Below, piece after piece: positions 17,128-26,220 of a stretch of 64,000 bases of DNA (its first letter is position 1; each line of letters starts with the position of its first letter). Under the pieces are notes generated by a model that was not told the DNA's origin, searched no databases, and was given only the letters and a program-made list of their open reading frames with translations. Both the position numbers and the translations under genes were made by a program. Source of the DNA: Amycolatopsis alkalitolerans (lineage in GTDB: Bacteria > Actinomycetota > Actinomycetes > Mycobacteriales > Pseudonocardiaceae); contig NZ_VDFW01000005.1 in the NCBI RefSeq assembly GCF_006152065.1, positions 124,001-188,000 of the forward strand. Direction: 5' to 3'.

Positions 17128-18336
17128 TCAGCGCTTGACCACCTCCGCGATGGCATCGATCCCGCGGTCCAGATCCTCCTCACTGATCACCAGCGGCGGC
17201 GCGATACGCAGGGTATTGCCGTGCGTTTCCTTGCACAGCACGCCTTTCCCGGCGAGCGCCTCTGACGCCTCCCGGCCCGAGAGGCCGCCGGGCGTGATGT
17301 CGACGCCCGCCCACAGGCCGCGGCCGCGGACCTCGGCCAGCCCGTGCCCGATCAGCTCCGCCAACCGCGTGTGCAGGTGCGCGCCCAGCCTGGTCGAGCG
17401 CTGCTGGAACTCGCCCGTCGCCAGCAACTCGATCACCGCGCGCCCGACCGCGCACGCCAGCGGGTTGCCGCCGAAGGTCGACCCGTGCTCGCCCGGCTTC
17501 AGCACACCCAGCACGTCTCGCCGCCCGACCACCGCCGACAGCGGCACGATCCCGCCGCCCAGCGCCTTACCCAGGGTGTACAGGTCGGCGCGAACGTGCT
17601 CGTGGTCGAGCGCCAGCAGCGTGCCGGTGCGCGCCAGCCCCGACTGGATCTCGTCGGCGATCAGCAGCACGCCGTGCTCGTCGCACAGCCGCCGCGCTTC
17701 CGCGAGGTAGCCGTCCGGCGGTACGATCACCCCGGCCTCGCCCTGTACCGGTTCCAGCAGGACCGCCGCCGTCCGGTCGGTGATCGCGTCGCGCAGCGCG
17801 ACCGCGTCCCCGTACTTCACCACGACGAACCCCGGGGTGAACGGCCCGAAGTGCGTACGCGCGGTCTCATCGGTCGAGAACGAGATGATCGTCGTGGTGC
17901 GGCCGTGGAAGTTGGATCCGGCGACGATGATCTCGGCCGTGCCGTCCGGGATGCCCTTCACCTCGTACGCCCACTTGCGCGCGACCTTCAACGCCGACTC
18001 GACGGCCTCCGCGCCCGAGTTCATCGGCAGCACCATCTCGGTCCCGGTGAGCCGGGTCAGCTCCGCGCAGAACAAGCCCAGCTGGTCGTGGTGGAACGCG
18101 CGCGAGGTCAGCGTCACCCGGTCCAGCTGCCGGATCGCCGCCTCGACCAGCGCCGGATGGCGGTGCCCGAAGTTCAGTGCCGAGTACGCCGACAGGAAGT
18201 CCAGGTAACGCCTGCCCTCGATGTCGGTGACCCAGGCACCCTCACCCTCGGCGATGACCACCGGCAGCGGGTGGTAGTTGTGCGTGCTCCAGCGTTCGTC
18301 GAGCGCGATGAACTCTGCGGTGGTCGTCATATCCAC
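17128..18336 (-). CDS. rocD: Ornithine--oxo-acid transaminase
   Basis: 402 residues of the class III aminotransferases. YLDFLSAYSALNFGHRHP and AFHHDQLGLFC near the N-terminus are ornithine aminotransferase signatures. LLIADEIQSGLARTG binds PLP through Asp, and YTLGKALGGG holds the PLP lysine. It converts ornithine and 2-oxoglutarate to glutamate semialdehyde in arginine catabolism. The divergent S9 peptidase gene starts 122 bp away, with a pair of direct repeats in between. Confidence 0.92.
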   Translation of the reverse strand: MDMTTTAEFIALDERWSTHNYHPLPVVIAEGEGAWVTDIEGRRYLDFLSAYSALNFGHRHPALVEAAIRQLDRVTLTSRAFHHDQLGLFCAELTRLTGTEMVLPMNSGAEAVESALKVARKWAYEVKGIPDGTAEIIVAGSNFHGRTTTIISFSTDETARTHFGPFTPGFVVVKYGDAVALRDAITDRTAAVLLEPVQGEAGVIVPPDGYLAEARRLCDEHGVLLIADEIQSGLARTGTLLALDHEHVRADLYTLGKALGGGIVPLSAVVGRRDVLGVLKPGEHGSTFGGNPLACAVGRAVIELLATGEFQQRSTRLGAHLHTRLAELIGHGLAEVRGRGLWAGVDITPGGLSGREASEALAGKGVLCKETHGNTLRIAPPLVISEEDLDRGIDAIAEVVKR

Positions 18337-18373
18337 AGATTAGGGCCGGAGACCGCACTGATCAGGACGGCTT

Positions 18374-18414
18374 CGTTGCGTACTTCCTGCTCTGGACAGT
18401 CGATCGTTGCGTAC
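18374..18414. promoter_or_regulatory. Direct repeat pair CGTTGCGTAC before rocD
   Basis: Two identical copies of CGTTGCGTAC begin at 18374 and 18405, 31 bp apart (about three helical turns), upstream of rocD and the divergent peptidase. Spacing on one helix face suits a multimeric activator. Lrp/AsnC-type proteins often control rocD, but none is encoded here, so the binder is unknown. Confidence 0.5.
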
Positions 18415-18458
18415 GGGTTGGCTCGCCAACATACCGGGCGGTCTGACAGAGTGCGGAC

Positions 18459-20528
18459 GTGACCGACGAGCTCTCCTTCCTCCGTAAGCAGGCCCGCACA
18501 CAGCGCTTCACCCTCGGCACGCCCCGCGAGTTCCGGGTGGCGCCCGACGGCTCCCGGCTGCTGTTCCTGCGATCGGAGTCGGGGGTGGACCGCCGCAACA
18601 GCCTGTGGGAACTGGATCTGAGCTCCGGCACCGAGACGAAGATCGTCGACGCCGTCGAGTTGCTGCCCGGCGAAGAGAACCTGCCGCCCGAGGAGCGGGC
18701 GCGCCGTGAACGGACCCGGGAGCGCGCGGGCGGCGTGGTCGGCTACGCGACCGACGCCGAGCTGCGTATCGCGGCTTTTTCCTTGTCCGGCAAGCTCTAC
18801 ACGGTCGATCTCGCCACCAAGGAGGTCGCCGAACTGGTCGAGGGCTCCGTCGTCGACCCGCGACCCAACCCGGCCGGCACGCATGTCGCCTACGTCCGTG
18901 ACCGGCGGCTGCGCGTGATCGAACTGGCGACCGGGCAGGACCGGCCGCTGGTCGACGAAGAGGGCGAGGACATCGCGTGGGGGCTCGCGGAGTTCATCGC
19001 GGGCGAGGAGATGGGGCGCACCCGCGGTTTCTGGTGGTCGCCGGACGGCACGAGCCTGCTCGTCGAGCGCAGCGACCGGGCGGGTGTCCCGCGCTGGACC
19101 ATCGCGGACCCGGCGAACCCCGGCGACTCTGTCAACACGGTCGCGTACCCGGCCGCCGGCGAGCAGAACGTCGGAGTGTCGCTGGCAATCCTCGGTCTCG
19201 ACGGCGCGCGCGTGGACGTGGAGAGCGGCGACTGGGAGTACCTGGCCGCGGTGCACTGGTCGGCCGGCGGGCCGCCGGTGCTCGCCGTGCAGAGCCGTGA
19301 CCAGCGGACGTTCGAGATCCACTCGGTGGATCCGGCCACCGGCGCCACGAAACTGCTGCACAGCGAAACCGATCCGCGGTGGGTCGAGCTGGTGCCCGGC
19401 GCACCCGCGTGGACGAGCGACGGGCGTCTCGTGCGTGTCAGCGCCGCGGATGGGAGCTACCGGTTGCTCATCGACGGGGTGCCGGTGACGGGGCCGGAGT
19501 TGCAGGTGCGCTCGGTGCTCGACGTCGGTGACGAGGTCCTTTTCAGCGCCTCCGGCGCGGATCCGACACAGATCCACGTCTACCGCACCGGCCCCGGTGG
19601 GGTCACGCGTCTGTCTGCTTCGGACGGTGTTCATGTCGGTGCCGGCACGGCGGAGGTGGCGGTGCTGTCGTCGTGGAGCCTGGCGCACAGCGGGCCGAAG
19701 GTCTCGGTGCTGCGTGACGGCTCGGTGCTGGAAATCCGGTCGTATCCCGAGGATCCGGGGATCGAACCGCGGCCGATCTGGCTCACCGTCGGCGAGCGTG
19801 GGCTGCGGGCGGCGTTGCTGCTGCCGAGCGGGTACGAACCGGGCACGAGCCTGCCGGTCTTGCTCGACCCCTACGGCGGGCCACATGCCCAGCGAGTGAT
19901 CCAGAGCCGCAACTCGTTCCTGACCTCGCAGTGGTTCGCCGACCAGGGTTTCGCGGTGCTCGTCACCGACGGCCGCGGCACGCCGGGGCGTGGGCCCGCG
20001 TGGGAGCGGGAGGTCTCGCGCGAACTGGCGAGTGTCACCTTGACCGACCAGGTGGACGCGCTGCACGCGGTCGCCGCCGAACATCCCGAGCTCGACCTGT
20101 CGCGGGTGGCGATCCGCGGCTGGTCCTACGGCGGGTACCTGTCCGCGCTGGCTGTGCTGCGGCGGCCGGACGTGATCCGGGCGGCGGTCGCGGGCGCTCC
20201 GGTCACCGATTGGACGCTGTACGACACCCACTACACCGAGCGCTATCTGGGCACACCGCAGGACGATCCGGCGGCCTACGAGCGGAATTCGCTGCTCGCC
20301 GACGCGGCGAACCTGGAGCGGTCGCTGCTGATCGTGCACGGCCTCGCGGACGACAACGTGTTCGTCGCGCATTCGCTGCGGCTGTCGTCGGCGCTGCTCG
20401 CGGCCGGGCGGGCGCATACGTTCCTGCCGCTGGTCGGGACGACGCATATGACCCCGCAGGATGAGGATCTCGCGGAGAACCTCATGAGGATGCAGGCGGA
20501 GTGGTTGCGGAAGGAGTTGGACGCGTGA
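18459..20528 (+). CDS. S9-family serine peptidase (dipeptidyl-peptidase IV-like)
   Basis: 689 residues without a signal peptide, so probably cytoplasmic. A DPP-IV-type beta-propeller occupies the first 450 or so residues (PDGSRLLFLRSESGVD, GFWWSPDGTSLL), followed by the peptidase S9 catalytic domain. The nucleophile is in IRGWSYGGYLSAL, the Asp in HGLADDNVF and the His in GTTHMTPQ. Starts with GTG. Its stop overlaps the start of the next gene as GTGA, so the two are co-translated. Confidence 0.9.
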   Translation: MTDELSFLRKQARTQRFTLGTPREFRVAPDGSRLLFLRSESGVDRRNSLWELDLSSGTETKIVDAVELLPGEENLPPEERARRERTRERAGGVVGYATDAELRIAAFSLSGKLYTVDLATKEVAELVEGSVVDPRPNPAGTHVAYVRDRRLRVIELATGQDRPLVDEEGEDIAWGLAEFIAGEEMGRTRGFWWSPDGTSLLVERSDRAGVPRWTIADPANPGDSVNTVAYPAAGEQNVGVSLAILGLDGARVDVESGDWEYLAAVHWSAGGPPVLAVQSRDQRTFEIHSVDPATGATKLLHSETDPRWVELVPGAPAWTSDGRLVRVSAADGSYRLLIDGVPVTGPELQVRSVLDVGDEVLFSASGADPTQIHVYRTGPGGVTRLSASDGVHVGAGTAEVAVLSSWSLAHSGPKVSVLRDGSVLEIRSYPEDPGIEPRPIWLTVGERGLRAALLLPSGYEPGTSLPVLLDPYGGPHAQRVIQSRNSFLTSQWFADQGFAVLVTDGRGTPGRGPAWEREVSRELASVTLTDQVDALHAVAAEHPELDLSRVAIRGWSYGGYLSALAVLRRPDVIRAAVAGAPVTDWTLYDTHYTERYLGTPQDDPAAYERNSLLADAANLERSLLIVHGLADDNVFVAHSLRLSSALLAAGRAHTFLPLVGTTHMTPQDEDLAENLMRMQAEWLRKELDA

Positions 20529-21475
20529 AGCGGTGGGGTATCACGATCCCGCTGGGCGAGGTACCGCTGACGGCGCACCGGGAGCTGATCGAGCGGCTGC
20601 CCGATCTCGGTTACACCGACGCGTGGACCGCGGAAACGGCCGGCACGGACGCGTTCTCGCCGCTGGTACTCGCGTCGCAGTGGGCGCCGCAACTGCGGCT
20701 GGGCACGGCGATCGTGCCGGTTTACACCCGCGGTCCGGGCCTGCTCGCGATGAGTGCGGCGACGCTCGCAGAGCTCGCGCCGGAACGGTTCGTCCTGGGG
20801 ATCGGGGCTTCGTCGCCGGTGATCGTATCGAACTGGAACGCGGCGGAGTTCACCGAGCCGTACCGCCGGAACCGGGACACGCTGCGGTTTCTGCGCTCGG
20901 CGCTGGCGGGGGAGAAGGTCACGCAGGAGTATTCGACGTTCTCCGTGAACCGCTTCAAGCTGGAGCGCGTGCCGCCGGTACCGCCGTCGATCATGCTCGC
21001 GGCGCTGCGGCCGGGGATGCTGAGGCTGGCCGCGAAGGAGGCGGACGGCGCGATCACGAACTGGCTCGCCCCGTCGGATGTACCGAAGGTGCGCGGCGAG
21101 ATCGGGCCGGACGTGGAGCTGGTGGCGCGGATCTTCGTGGCGCCGACCGAGGATGTGGACGCGGCGCGGGCGCTCGGGCGGATGCTGATCAGCAGCTATC
21201 TGACCGTGCCGGTGTACGCGGCCTTCCACGAGTGGCTCGGCCGGGGCGACGCCCTGGCCGAGATGAACGAGCTGTGGGCGGCAGGCGACCGCAAGGGCGC
21301 GAACGCCGCGATCCCCGACGAGGTGGTGGACGAGCTGATCGTGCACGGCAGCCCGGCCGAATGCCGCGAACGCCTGGAGTCCTATGTGGAGAACGGGCTG
21401 ACCACCCCGGTGATCTCGGTCCTCCCCACCGGCGGCGACCCCCTGGACCACGCCACGTCCCTCGCCCCCCGGTAG
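20525..21475 (+). CDS. LLM-class F420-dependent oxidoreductase
   Basis: 316 residues from GTG 20525, overlapping the peptidase stop. The luciferase-like fold is shown by KRWGITIPLGEVPL, LGTAIVPVYTRGPGLLAMSA and the cofactor-side ERFVLGIGASSPVIV. A late ELIVHGSPAECRERLESY helix is typical of the F420-using subgroup. Substrate unknown. An in-frame ATG 24 bp upstream lies inside the peptidase gene and is less likely. Confidence 0.85.
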   Translation: MKRWGITIPLGEVPLTAHRELIERLPDLGYTDAWTAETAGTDAFSPLVLASQWAPQLRLGTAIVPVYTRGPGLLAMSAATLAELAPERFVLGIGASSPVIVSNWNAAEFTEPYRRNRDTLRFLRSALAGEKVTQEYSTFSVNRFKLERVPPVPPSIMLAALRPGMLRLAAKEADGAITNWLAPSDVPKVRGEIGPDVELVARIFVAPTEDVDAARALGRMLISSYLTVPVYAAFHEWLGRGDALAEMNELWAAGDRKGANAAIPDEVVDELIVHGSPAECRERLESYVENGLTTPVISVLPTGGDPLDHATSLAPR

Positions 21476-21482
21476 CCCGCCG

Positions 21483-21700
21483 CTCCGCGCCGGCGTGTTG
21501 GCTGCCCGCGCCGGCGTGTTGGCCGCTCGGGTCGGCGTGTTGGCCGCGTGTGCGGGTGTGTTGGCCGCTCGGGTCGGCGTGTTGGCCGCTCGGTCGGTGT
21601 TGGCTGCGTGTGCGGGTGTGTTGGTTCTTGCCCGGCCCCGTCGCAGCGGGCCAGCTCACTGCCGTCGCGGGCCAACACGCCCGCGTGGCGGACCAACACG
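21483..21700. repeat. 21-bp-period repeat array with inverted copies
   Basis: GTGTTGG begins units at 21495, 21516, 21537, 21558, 21579, 21597 and 21618, a strict 21-bp step with one 18-bp step. CCAACAC then appears in reverse at 21672 and 21693, again 21 bp apart. Units alternate between GTGTTGGCCGCTCGGGTCGGC and GTGTTGGCCGCGTGTGCGGGT types. The inverted copies let the transcript fold into long hairpins. The array begins 8 bp after the stop of the oxidoreductase gene and leaves the next promoter free. The remaining 100 bp up to the iron box hold nothing else I recognise. Confidence 0.85.
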
Positions 21701-21800
21701 GCGGGCGCACGCCACTCGATCGGAGCCGTTCACGACGGCACTTTTGTGGGAAAGTGCGCCGGAGGTGGTGCGAGCGGAGCCGCGGTATCCGTATGGTTGC

Positions 21801-21819
21801 TTAGCGTAGGCTTACCTAA
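21801..21819 (+). promoter_or_regulatory. Iron box (IdeR/DmdR1-type)
   Basis: TTAGCGTAGGCTTACCTAA closely matches the DtxR/IdeR/DmdR1 consensus TTAGGTTAGGCTAACCTAA. It lies 12 bp before the first gene of the siderophore operon. In the presence of iron the regulator is expected to block the operon. Confidence 0.88.
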
Positions 21820-21830
21820 GGGAGTGATCA

Positions 21831-23210
21831 ATGGGCGACTCGACGGCGCTGGCCGGTGGGCGGCAGGGGCACGAGCGGCTCGCGGAGCTGATTCCGTTGG
21901 TGCTACAAGGGTTGGCCGCGGGCACCGCCGAGCGCGCGGCGCCGGGACCGGCCGGTGGCCCCGCCCCGGTCGCGGCAAGCGTGGCCGCACTCGAACCCCT
22001 CGTCCCGGCGCGCGGCGTCGGCGCCGAGAAAGCGCTTTCAGAGCTGACCGCACTGCTGGCCGCCGGCTCGGTCGACCCCGCCGATCCGTGGTGTGCCGCC
22101 CACCTGCACTGCCCGCCGCTGGCCGTCGGGGTCGCGGCGGACGTGGCGGCCGGCGCCCTCAACCCGTCGATGGATTCCTGGGACCAGGCCCCGGTCGCGA
22201 GCGAACTGGAACGCGCCTTCCTCGCCGCGATCGCCCGCCAGTGCTACCCCGGCGCGTCCGAGCCCGACGCCGTCGTCACCACCGGCGGCACCGAGTCGAA
22301 CCTGCTCGCCCTCCTGCTGGCCCGCGAGCATCAACGCCAACCGGTCTGCGGTCGCAACGCCCATCACAGCGTTGCCCGTGCGGCGTGGGTGCTCGGACTG
22401 CGCACGCCGTTGCTCGTCGAGTGCGATGGCGAGCGCATGATCCCGGCGTCCCTCGACGCGGTACTGCGCGAAACCGGACCGGCGGTGGTGGTCGCGACCG
22501 CCGGTACCACCAACGCCGGCGAAATCGATCCACTCCGCGAGCTCGCGCGGATCTGTCGCCGACACGGTGCACGGTTGCATGTGGACGCAGCGTACGGCGG
22601 TTTGGCCTTGTGCAGCGAAACACTGCGCCCGCTGCTCGACGGGATCGACCAGGCCGACACGATCGCGCTCGACATGCACAAGTTCGGCTGGCAGTCCGTC
22701 GCCGCCGGTCTGTTCGCTGTCAGGGAAGCCGCGGACCTGAAAGCGCTTACCGTCCGCGCCGAGTATCTCAACGCGGATGACGACACCGAAGCGGGACTGC
22801 CGGACCTGCTCGGCCGTTCGATCCGCACTTCGCGCCGCCCCGACGCATTCCGGATGGCGGTGACCATGCGGGCCCTGGGCATCGACGGCGTGGGCGAACT
22901 GGTGGAACGCTGCTGCGCCACCGCGCGTGAGGTCGCTGACGCCGTCCGGCGGCACCCGGCCTTGGAGCTGTGGGGTGAGCCCACACTGTCCACTGTGCTC
23001 TTCCGGCCGCGGTTCGGCGACGTTGCGCGAGTCCGGCGTGCGCTCCTGGAGACCGGCACGGCGATCGTCGGGCGCGCGACGATGGCCCCAGGTGAGGTGT
23101 GGCTCAAGCTGACGCTGCTGCACCCGCACGCCAGCGCGGCAGACTACCTGGGCTTGCTGGACGCGGTCGCCGCCCGCGCACAGGCACCCGAAGGTGCGGT
23201 CGCGTCATGA
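21831..23210 (+). CDS. PLP-dependent diamino-acid decarboxylase (DesA-like) of siderophore operon
   Basis: 459 residues of the group II PLP decarboxylases. TGGTESNLLALLLARE, HHSVARAAWVLGL, HVDAAYGGLALCS and the PLP lysine Lys284 in DMHKFGWQSVA are the family marks. In siderophore loci (DesA, RhbB type) it makes cadaverine from lysine, or diaminopropane or putrescine from shorter diamino acids. ATG 21831 follows AAGGGAG. It heads a four-gene operon in which every junction overlaps by 4 bp. The exact amino acid is not predictable by eye; lysine or ornithine/diaminobutyrate are the candidates. Confidence 0.87.
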   Translation: MGDSTALAGGRQGHERLAELIPLVLQGLAAGTAERAAPGPAGGPAPVAASVAALEPLVPARGVGAEKALSELTALLAAGSVDPADPWCAAHLHCPPLAVGVAADVAAGALNPSMDSWDQAPVASELERAFLAAIARQCYPGASEPDAVVTTGGTESNLLALLLAREHQRQPVCGRNAHHSVARAAWVLGLRTPLLVECDGERMIPASLDAVLRETGPAVVVATAGTTNAGEIDPLRELARICRRHGARLHVDAAYGGLALCSETLRPLLDGIDQADTIALDMHKFGWQSVAAGLFAVREAADLKALTVRAEYLNADDDTEAGLPDLLGRSIRTSRRPDAFRMAVTMRALGIDGVGELVERCCATAREVADAVRRHPALELWGEPTLSTVLFRPRFGDVARVRRALLETGTAIVGRATMAPGEVWLKLTLLHPHASAADYLGLLDAVAARAQAPEGAVAS

Positions 23211-24487
23211 GGCTGGATCTCGCGGGAGCCGGGATCGGCCCGTTCAACCTGTCGCTCGCCGCGCTCGCCGAACCAGTGGCGGAGCTGAACGTCGCAATGT
23301 TCGAGCGTCGCAAGGAGTTCCGCTGGCATTCCGGCCTGCTCATCGAGGGCGCGACGATCCAGGTGCCCTTCCTCGCCGATCTCGTCACCCTCGCCGACCC
23401 CACCAGTCGATTGTCCTTTTTGAACTATCTCCGGGAGCATGGCCGGCTCTTTCCGTTCTACTTCGCCGAAAAGTTCCATCTCGAACGCACCGAGTACGAC
23501 GACTACTGCCGCTGGGTCGCCGAACGACTGCCAGGTTGCCATTTCGGGGTCGAGATCACCGGGATCGAGTGGCGAGAAAGCGCTTTCTGCCTGTCCACGA
23601 GCGAAGGCGCACCGGTCGTCGCCCGCAACGTCGTGCTCGGCATTGGCACGTCGCCCTGGGTGCCAAAACCCTTGCGCCCCTTGATATCCGATCCGGAGCT
23701 CCCGGTCGTGCACTCCGCGGACTACCTTGCCGAGCGGGAACGGCTGCTCACCGTGCCGAGCGTGACGGTCGTCGGCTCGGGGCAGTCGGGTGCGGAGGTC
23801 TTTCTCGATCTGCTGCGGCACCGCGACCACCCAAGCGGGCTGCGGTGGGTCGCGCGTACGTCCTCGTTCACCCCGATGGAGTACTCGAAGCTTGGGCTGG
23901 AACAGTTCACGCCGGACTACACATCGTTCTTTCACGGCCTCGATGAGTCCATACGCGACAGTCTGATTCCCGCGCAATGGCAGCTGTACAAGGGGATCGA
24001 CAGTGGCACGATCGCGGAGATCCACGAAGATCTGTACCGGAAGAGCATCGGCGGAACCTGGCCCGACGTCACCATGACGCCCGGGGTCGAGGTGGTCTCG
24101 GCAAGCGCCGAGAACGGCCGCATCGCGCTCGGCCTGCATCACCGCCAGCAGGGCACGAGCGCCGTTTGGCGCACCGATGCCGTCGTTTCCGCCACCGGCT
24201 ACACCGAGACCTCCCTCGAAGGGCTGCTCGGCCCGCTCGCCGACAGGCTGGTCACCGACGGGCAGGGGCGTCCGGTCGTTGAGCGGGATTACCGGCTGCG
24301 GCTCGACGGCGTGGCCGGGGCGATCTATGTGCAGAACGCCGAACGGCACACGCACGGGGTGGGCGCGCCGGACCTCGGGCTCGCGGCCTGGCGGGCGGCG
24401 TCGATCATCAACTCGGTCTGTGGTCGCGAGGTCTACCGCCTGCCCTCCCGCACCGCGTTCACCAGGTTCGGACTGGAGGAATCATGA
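23207..24487 (+). CDS. Diamine/lysine N-monooxygenase (SidA/IucD/PvdA family)
   Basis: 426 residues. The FAD motif GAGIGPFNLSLAAL is at the N-terminus, FRWHSGLLIEGATIQVPFLADLVTLADP is the family's signature region (residues about 40 to 67), the NADPH motif is VVGSGQSGAEVFLDLL, and ATGYTETS is the C-terminal D/ATGY motif. Such enzymes hydroxylate the terminal amine of lysine, ornithine or a diamine, giving the N-OH needed for a hydroxamate iron ligand. The ATG overlaps the decarboxylase stop (ATGA). The frame is open further upstream, but only inside the previous gene. Confidence 0.92.
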   Translation: MRLDLAGAGIGPFNLSLAALAEPVAELNVAMFERRKEFRWHSGLLIEGATIQVPFLADLVTLADPTSRLSFLNYLREHGRLFPFYFAEKFHLERTEYDDYCRWVAERLPGCHFGVEITGIEWRESAFCLSTSEGAPVVARNVVLGIGTSPWVPKPLRPLISDPELPVVHSADYLAERERLLTVPSVTVVGSGQSGAEVFLDLLRHRDHPSGLRWVARTSSFTPMEYSKLGLEQFTPDYTSFFHGLDESIRDSLIPAQWQLYKGIDSGTIAEIHEDLYRKSIGGTWPDVTMTPGVEVVSASAENGRIALGLHHRQQGTSAVWRTDAVVSATGYTETSLEGLLGPLADRLVTDGQGRPVVERDYRLRLDGVAGAIYVQNAERHTHGVGAPDLGLAAWRAASIINSVCGREVYRLPSRTAFTRFGLEES

Positions 24488-26220
24488 ACGAGCGTTCGTG
24501 GCGGCAGGCCGGCTCTTTCATCGTGCACAAGATGCTCGGCGAACTCTCCTACGAGGGGTTGTTCGAACCCGAGCCGGTCGAGGGCGGCTGGCGCCTGCGC
24601 CTGCCCGGCGACGTCACCTACGAATTCGAGGCGCGTCGGGGCGCGTTCGACTCATGGACCGTTGTCACAGGAACGGCTACACGGCAAGGCGTTCCCGCCG
24701 ATGATCCGCGGATGCTCGTCGTGGATGCGCGGACCGTCCTCGGACTTTCGGGCCTGCGGCTGGCGGACGTGCTGTCGGAGCTCACCGCGACCGTCGCGAA
24801 CGAGGCTGCGCGCCTCGCGCACGCGCCGAGCGCCGCCGAACTGTCCATGATGGACTACAACCTTGCCGATGGACGGCTGACCGGGCATCCGCGCATCGTC
24901 GTCAACAAGGGCCGGGTCGGTTTCTCGATGCGGGACAGGCAGAAGTACGCGCCCGAATCGGGCAAGCCGTTCCGGCTGCGCTGGTTCGGCGTGCATCGCG
25001 AGTACGCCCAGTACCGGTCCATCGCGGACCTGGACGAGCAGACCTTGCTGCGGCAGGAGCTCGACCCCGATCAGGTGGCGGAGTTCCAGGCGAAGGCGGA
25101 TCCGGCGGAGTATGTCTTCGTTCCGGTGCATCCGTGGCAGGCCGACGAGATCGTCGGCACCCTCTATGCCGGGGAACTCGCGACGGGCGCGTTGATCGAC
25201 CTCGGTGAAGGCCGCGACGAGTACAGTCCACATCAGACGGTGCGAACGCTGGCGAACATGAGCACGCCAAACCGGCGAGACGTGAAGACGGCTGTCTCGG
25301 TTCGCAACACGCTCGTCTACCGTGGTCTGGACTCGGCGGCAACGCTTGCCGGGCCCGCGGTCACCGCCTGGCTGAAGCGGATCAATGCCGCGGATCCCTT
25401 GCTGTCGGGAGAATATCGGTTCGAACTGCTCGGCGAGGTGGCGAGCGTGTCCGTGCGGCATCCGCTGTTCGGCGCGCTCGAAGAACTCCCGTACCGGTTC
25501 CACGAAACGCTGGGCGCGTTGTGGCGAGAACCCTTGACGCAGCGGCTGGCCGAGGGTGAGCAAGCGCTTTCCTTCGCCGCGCTGCCCTATCGCGATCTCC
25601 AGGGCCAAACCGTGATCACCGGGCTCATCCAGCGCAGCGGCCTCGGCACCGAAGGGTGGTGTGCACGGATTTTCGACCTCCTGCTTACTCCGTTGCTGCA
25701 ATGGTTGCTGCGCTACGGAGTCGGATTCTGCCCGCACGGCCAGAACCTGGTCCTCATCGTCGATCGAACCGGTCGCCCTGTGCGCGTCGCGATCAAGGAT
25801 TTCGCGCAGGGCGTGGATCTGCTCGACGAAGACCTCGAATGCTACGGCCTGCTCGATCCGGACGCGGAAATGCTGCGCTGGCCGGCGCACCTGCTCGCCC
25901 AGTCGCTGTTCAGTTCGGTGTTTTCGGGGCAGTTCCGGTTCTGGGCCGAGATCATCTCCGATGATCTGGCGTTCCCCCGCGCTCGCTTCTGGGCCCTGGT
26001 GCGCGACGTCGTCGGCGGGTACCGCAAGGACAATCCCGATGTGGCCGCCCGCTTCGACGCGTGCCGCCTGTTCGCGCCGGACGTCGAGCGCGTCACGCTG
26101 AACCGCGAACACCTGGCGGGCGGCGGGTTCGACAAGGTCGAGCGCGACGACGAGTTCGACGTTCGCTGGGGGCGGGTGCCGAATCCGTTGCATGCTCCCG
26201 ATCCGGACGGTGCGTGGTGA
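24484..26220 (+). CDS. NRPS-independent siderophore synthetase, IucA/IucC family (DesD-like)
   Basis: 578 residues, the usual length. The family motifs are HPRIVVNKGRVGFS, FVPVHPWQADEIV, SPHQTVRTLANM, KTAVSVRNTLVYRG and, in the C-terminal FhuF-like part, CPHGQNLVLIVDR and VAIKDFAQGVDLLDED. The enzyme adenylates a carboxylate and joins it to an amine or hydroxylamine. In desferrioxamine synthesis DesD links and cyclises N-hydroxy-N-succinyl-cadaverine units. Coupled by ATGA to the monooxygenase and by GTGA to the next gene. Confidence 0.93.
   Translation: MNERSWRQAGSFIVHKMLGELSYEGLFEPEPVEGGWRLRLPGDVTYEFEARRGAFDSWTVVTGTATRQGVPADDPRMLVVDARTVLGLSGLRLADVLSELTATVANEAARLAHAPSAAELSMMDYNLADGRLTGHPRIVVNKGRVGFSMRDRQKYAPESGKPFRLRWFGVHREYAQYRSIADLDEQTLLRQELDPDQVAEFQAKADPAEYVFVPVHPWQADEIVGTLYAGELATGALIDLGEGRDEYSPHQTVRTLANMSTPNRRDVKTAVSVRNTLVYRGLDSAATLAGPAVTAWLKRINAADPLLSGEYRFELLGEVASVSVRHPLFGALEELPYRFHETLGALWREPLTQRLAEGEQALSFAALPYRDLQGQTVITGLIQRSGLGTEGWCARIFDLLLTPLLQWLLRYGVGFCPHGQNLVLIVDRTGRPVRVAIKDFAQGVDLLDEDLECYGLLDPDAEMLRWPAHLLAQSLFSSVFSGQFRFWAEIISDDLAFPRARFWALVRDVVGGYRKDNPDVAARFDACRLFAPDVERVTLNREHLAGGGFDKVERDDEFDVRWGRVPNPLHAPDPDGAW

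Noticed and set aside
18327-20447. 706-codon minus-strand open frame opposite the S9 peptidase
   Set aside because: The plus strand has all S9 catalytic motifs; the antisense translation is low-complexity Arg/Pro/His-rich.
21483-21700. Possible CRISPR array
   Set aside because: The period is 21 bp with no alternation of identical repeat and variable spacer, there are inverted copies, and no cas gene is present.
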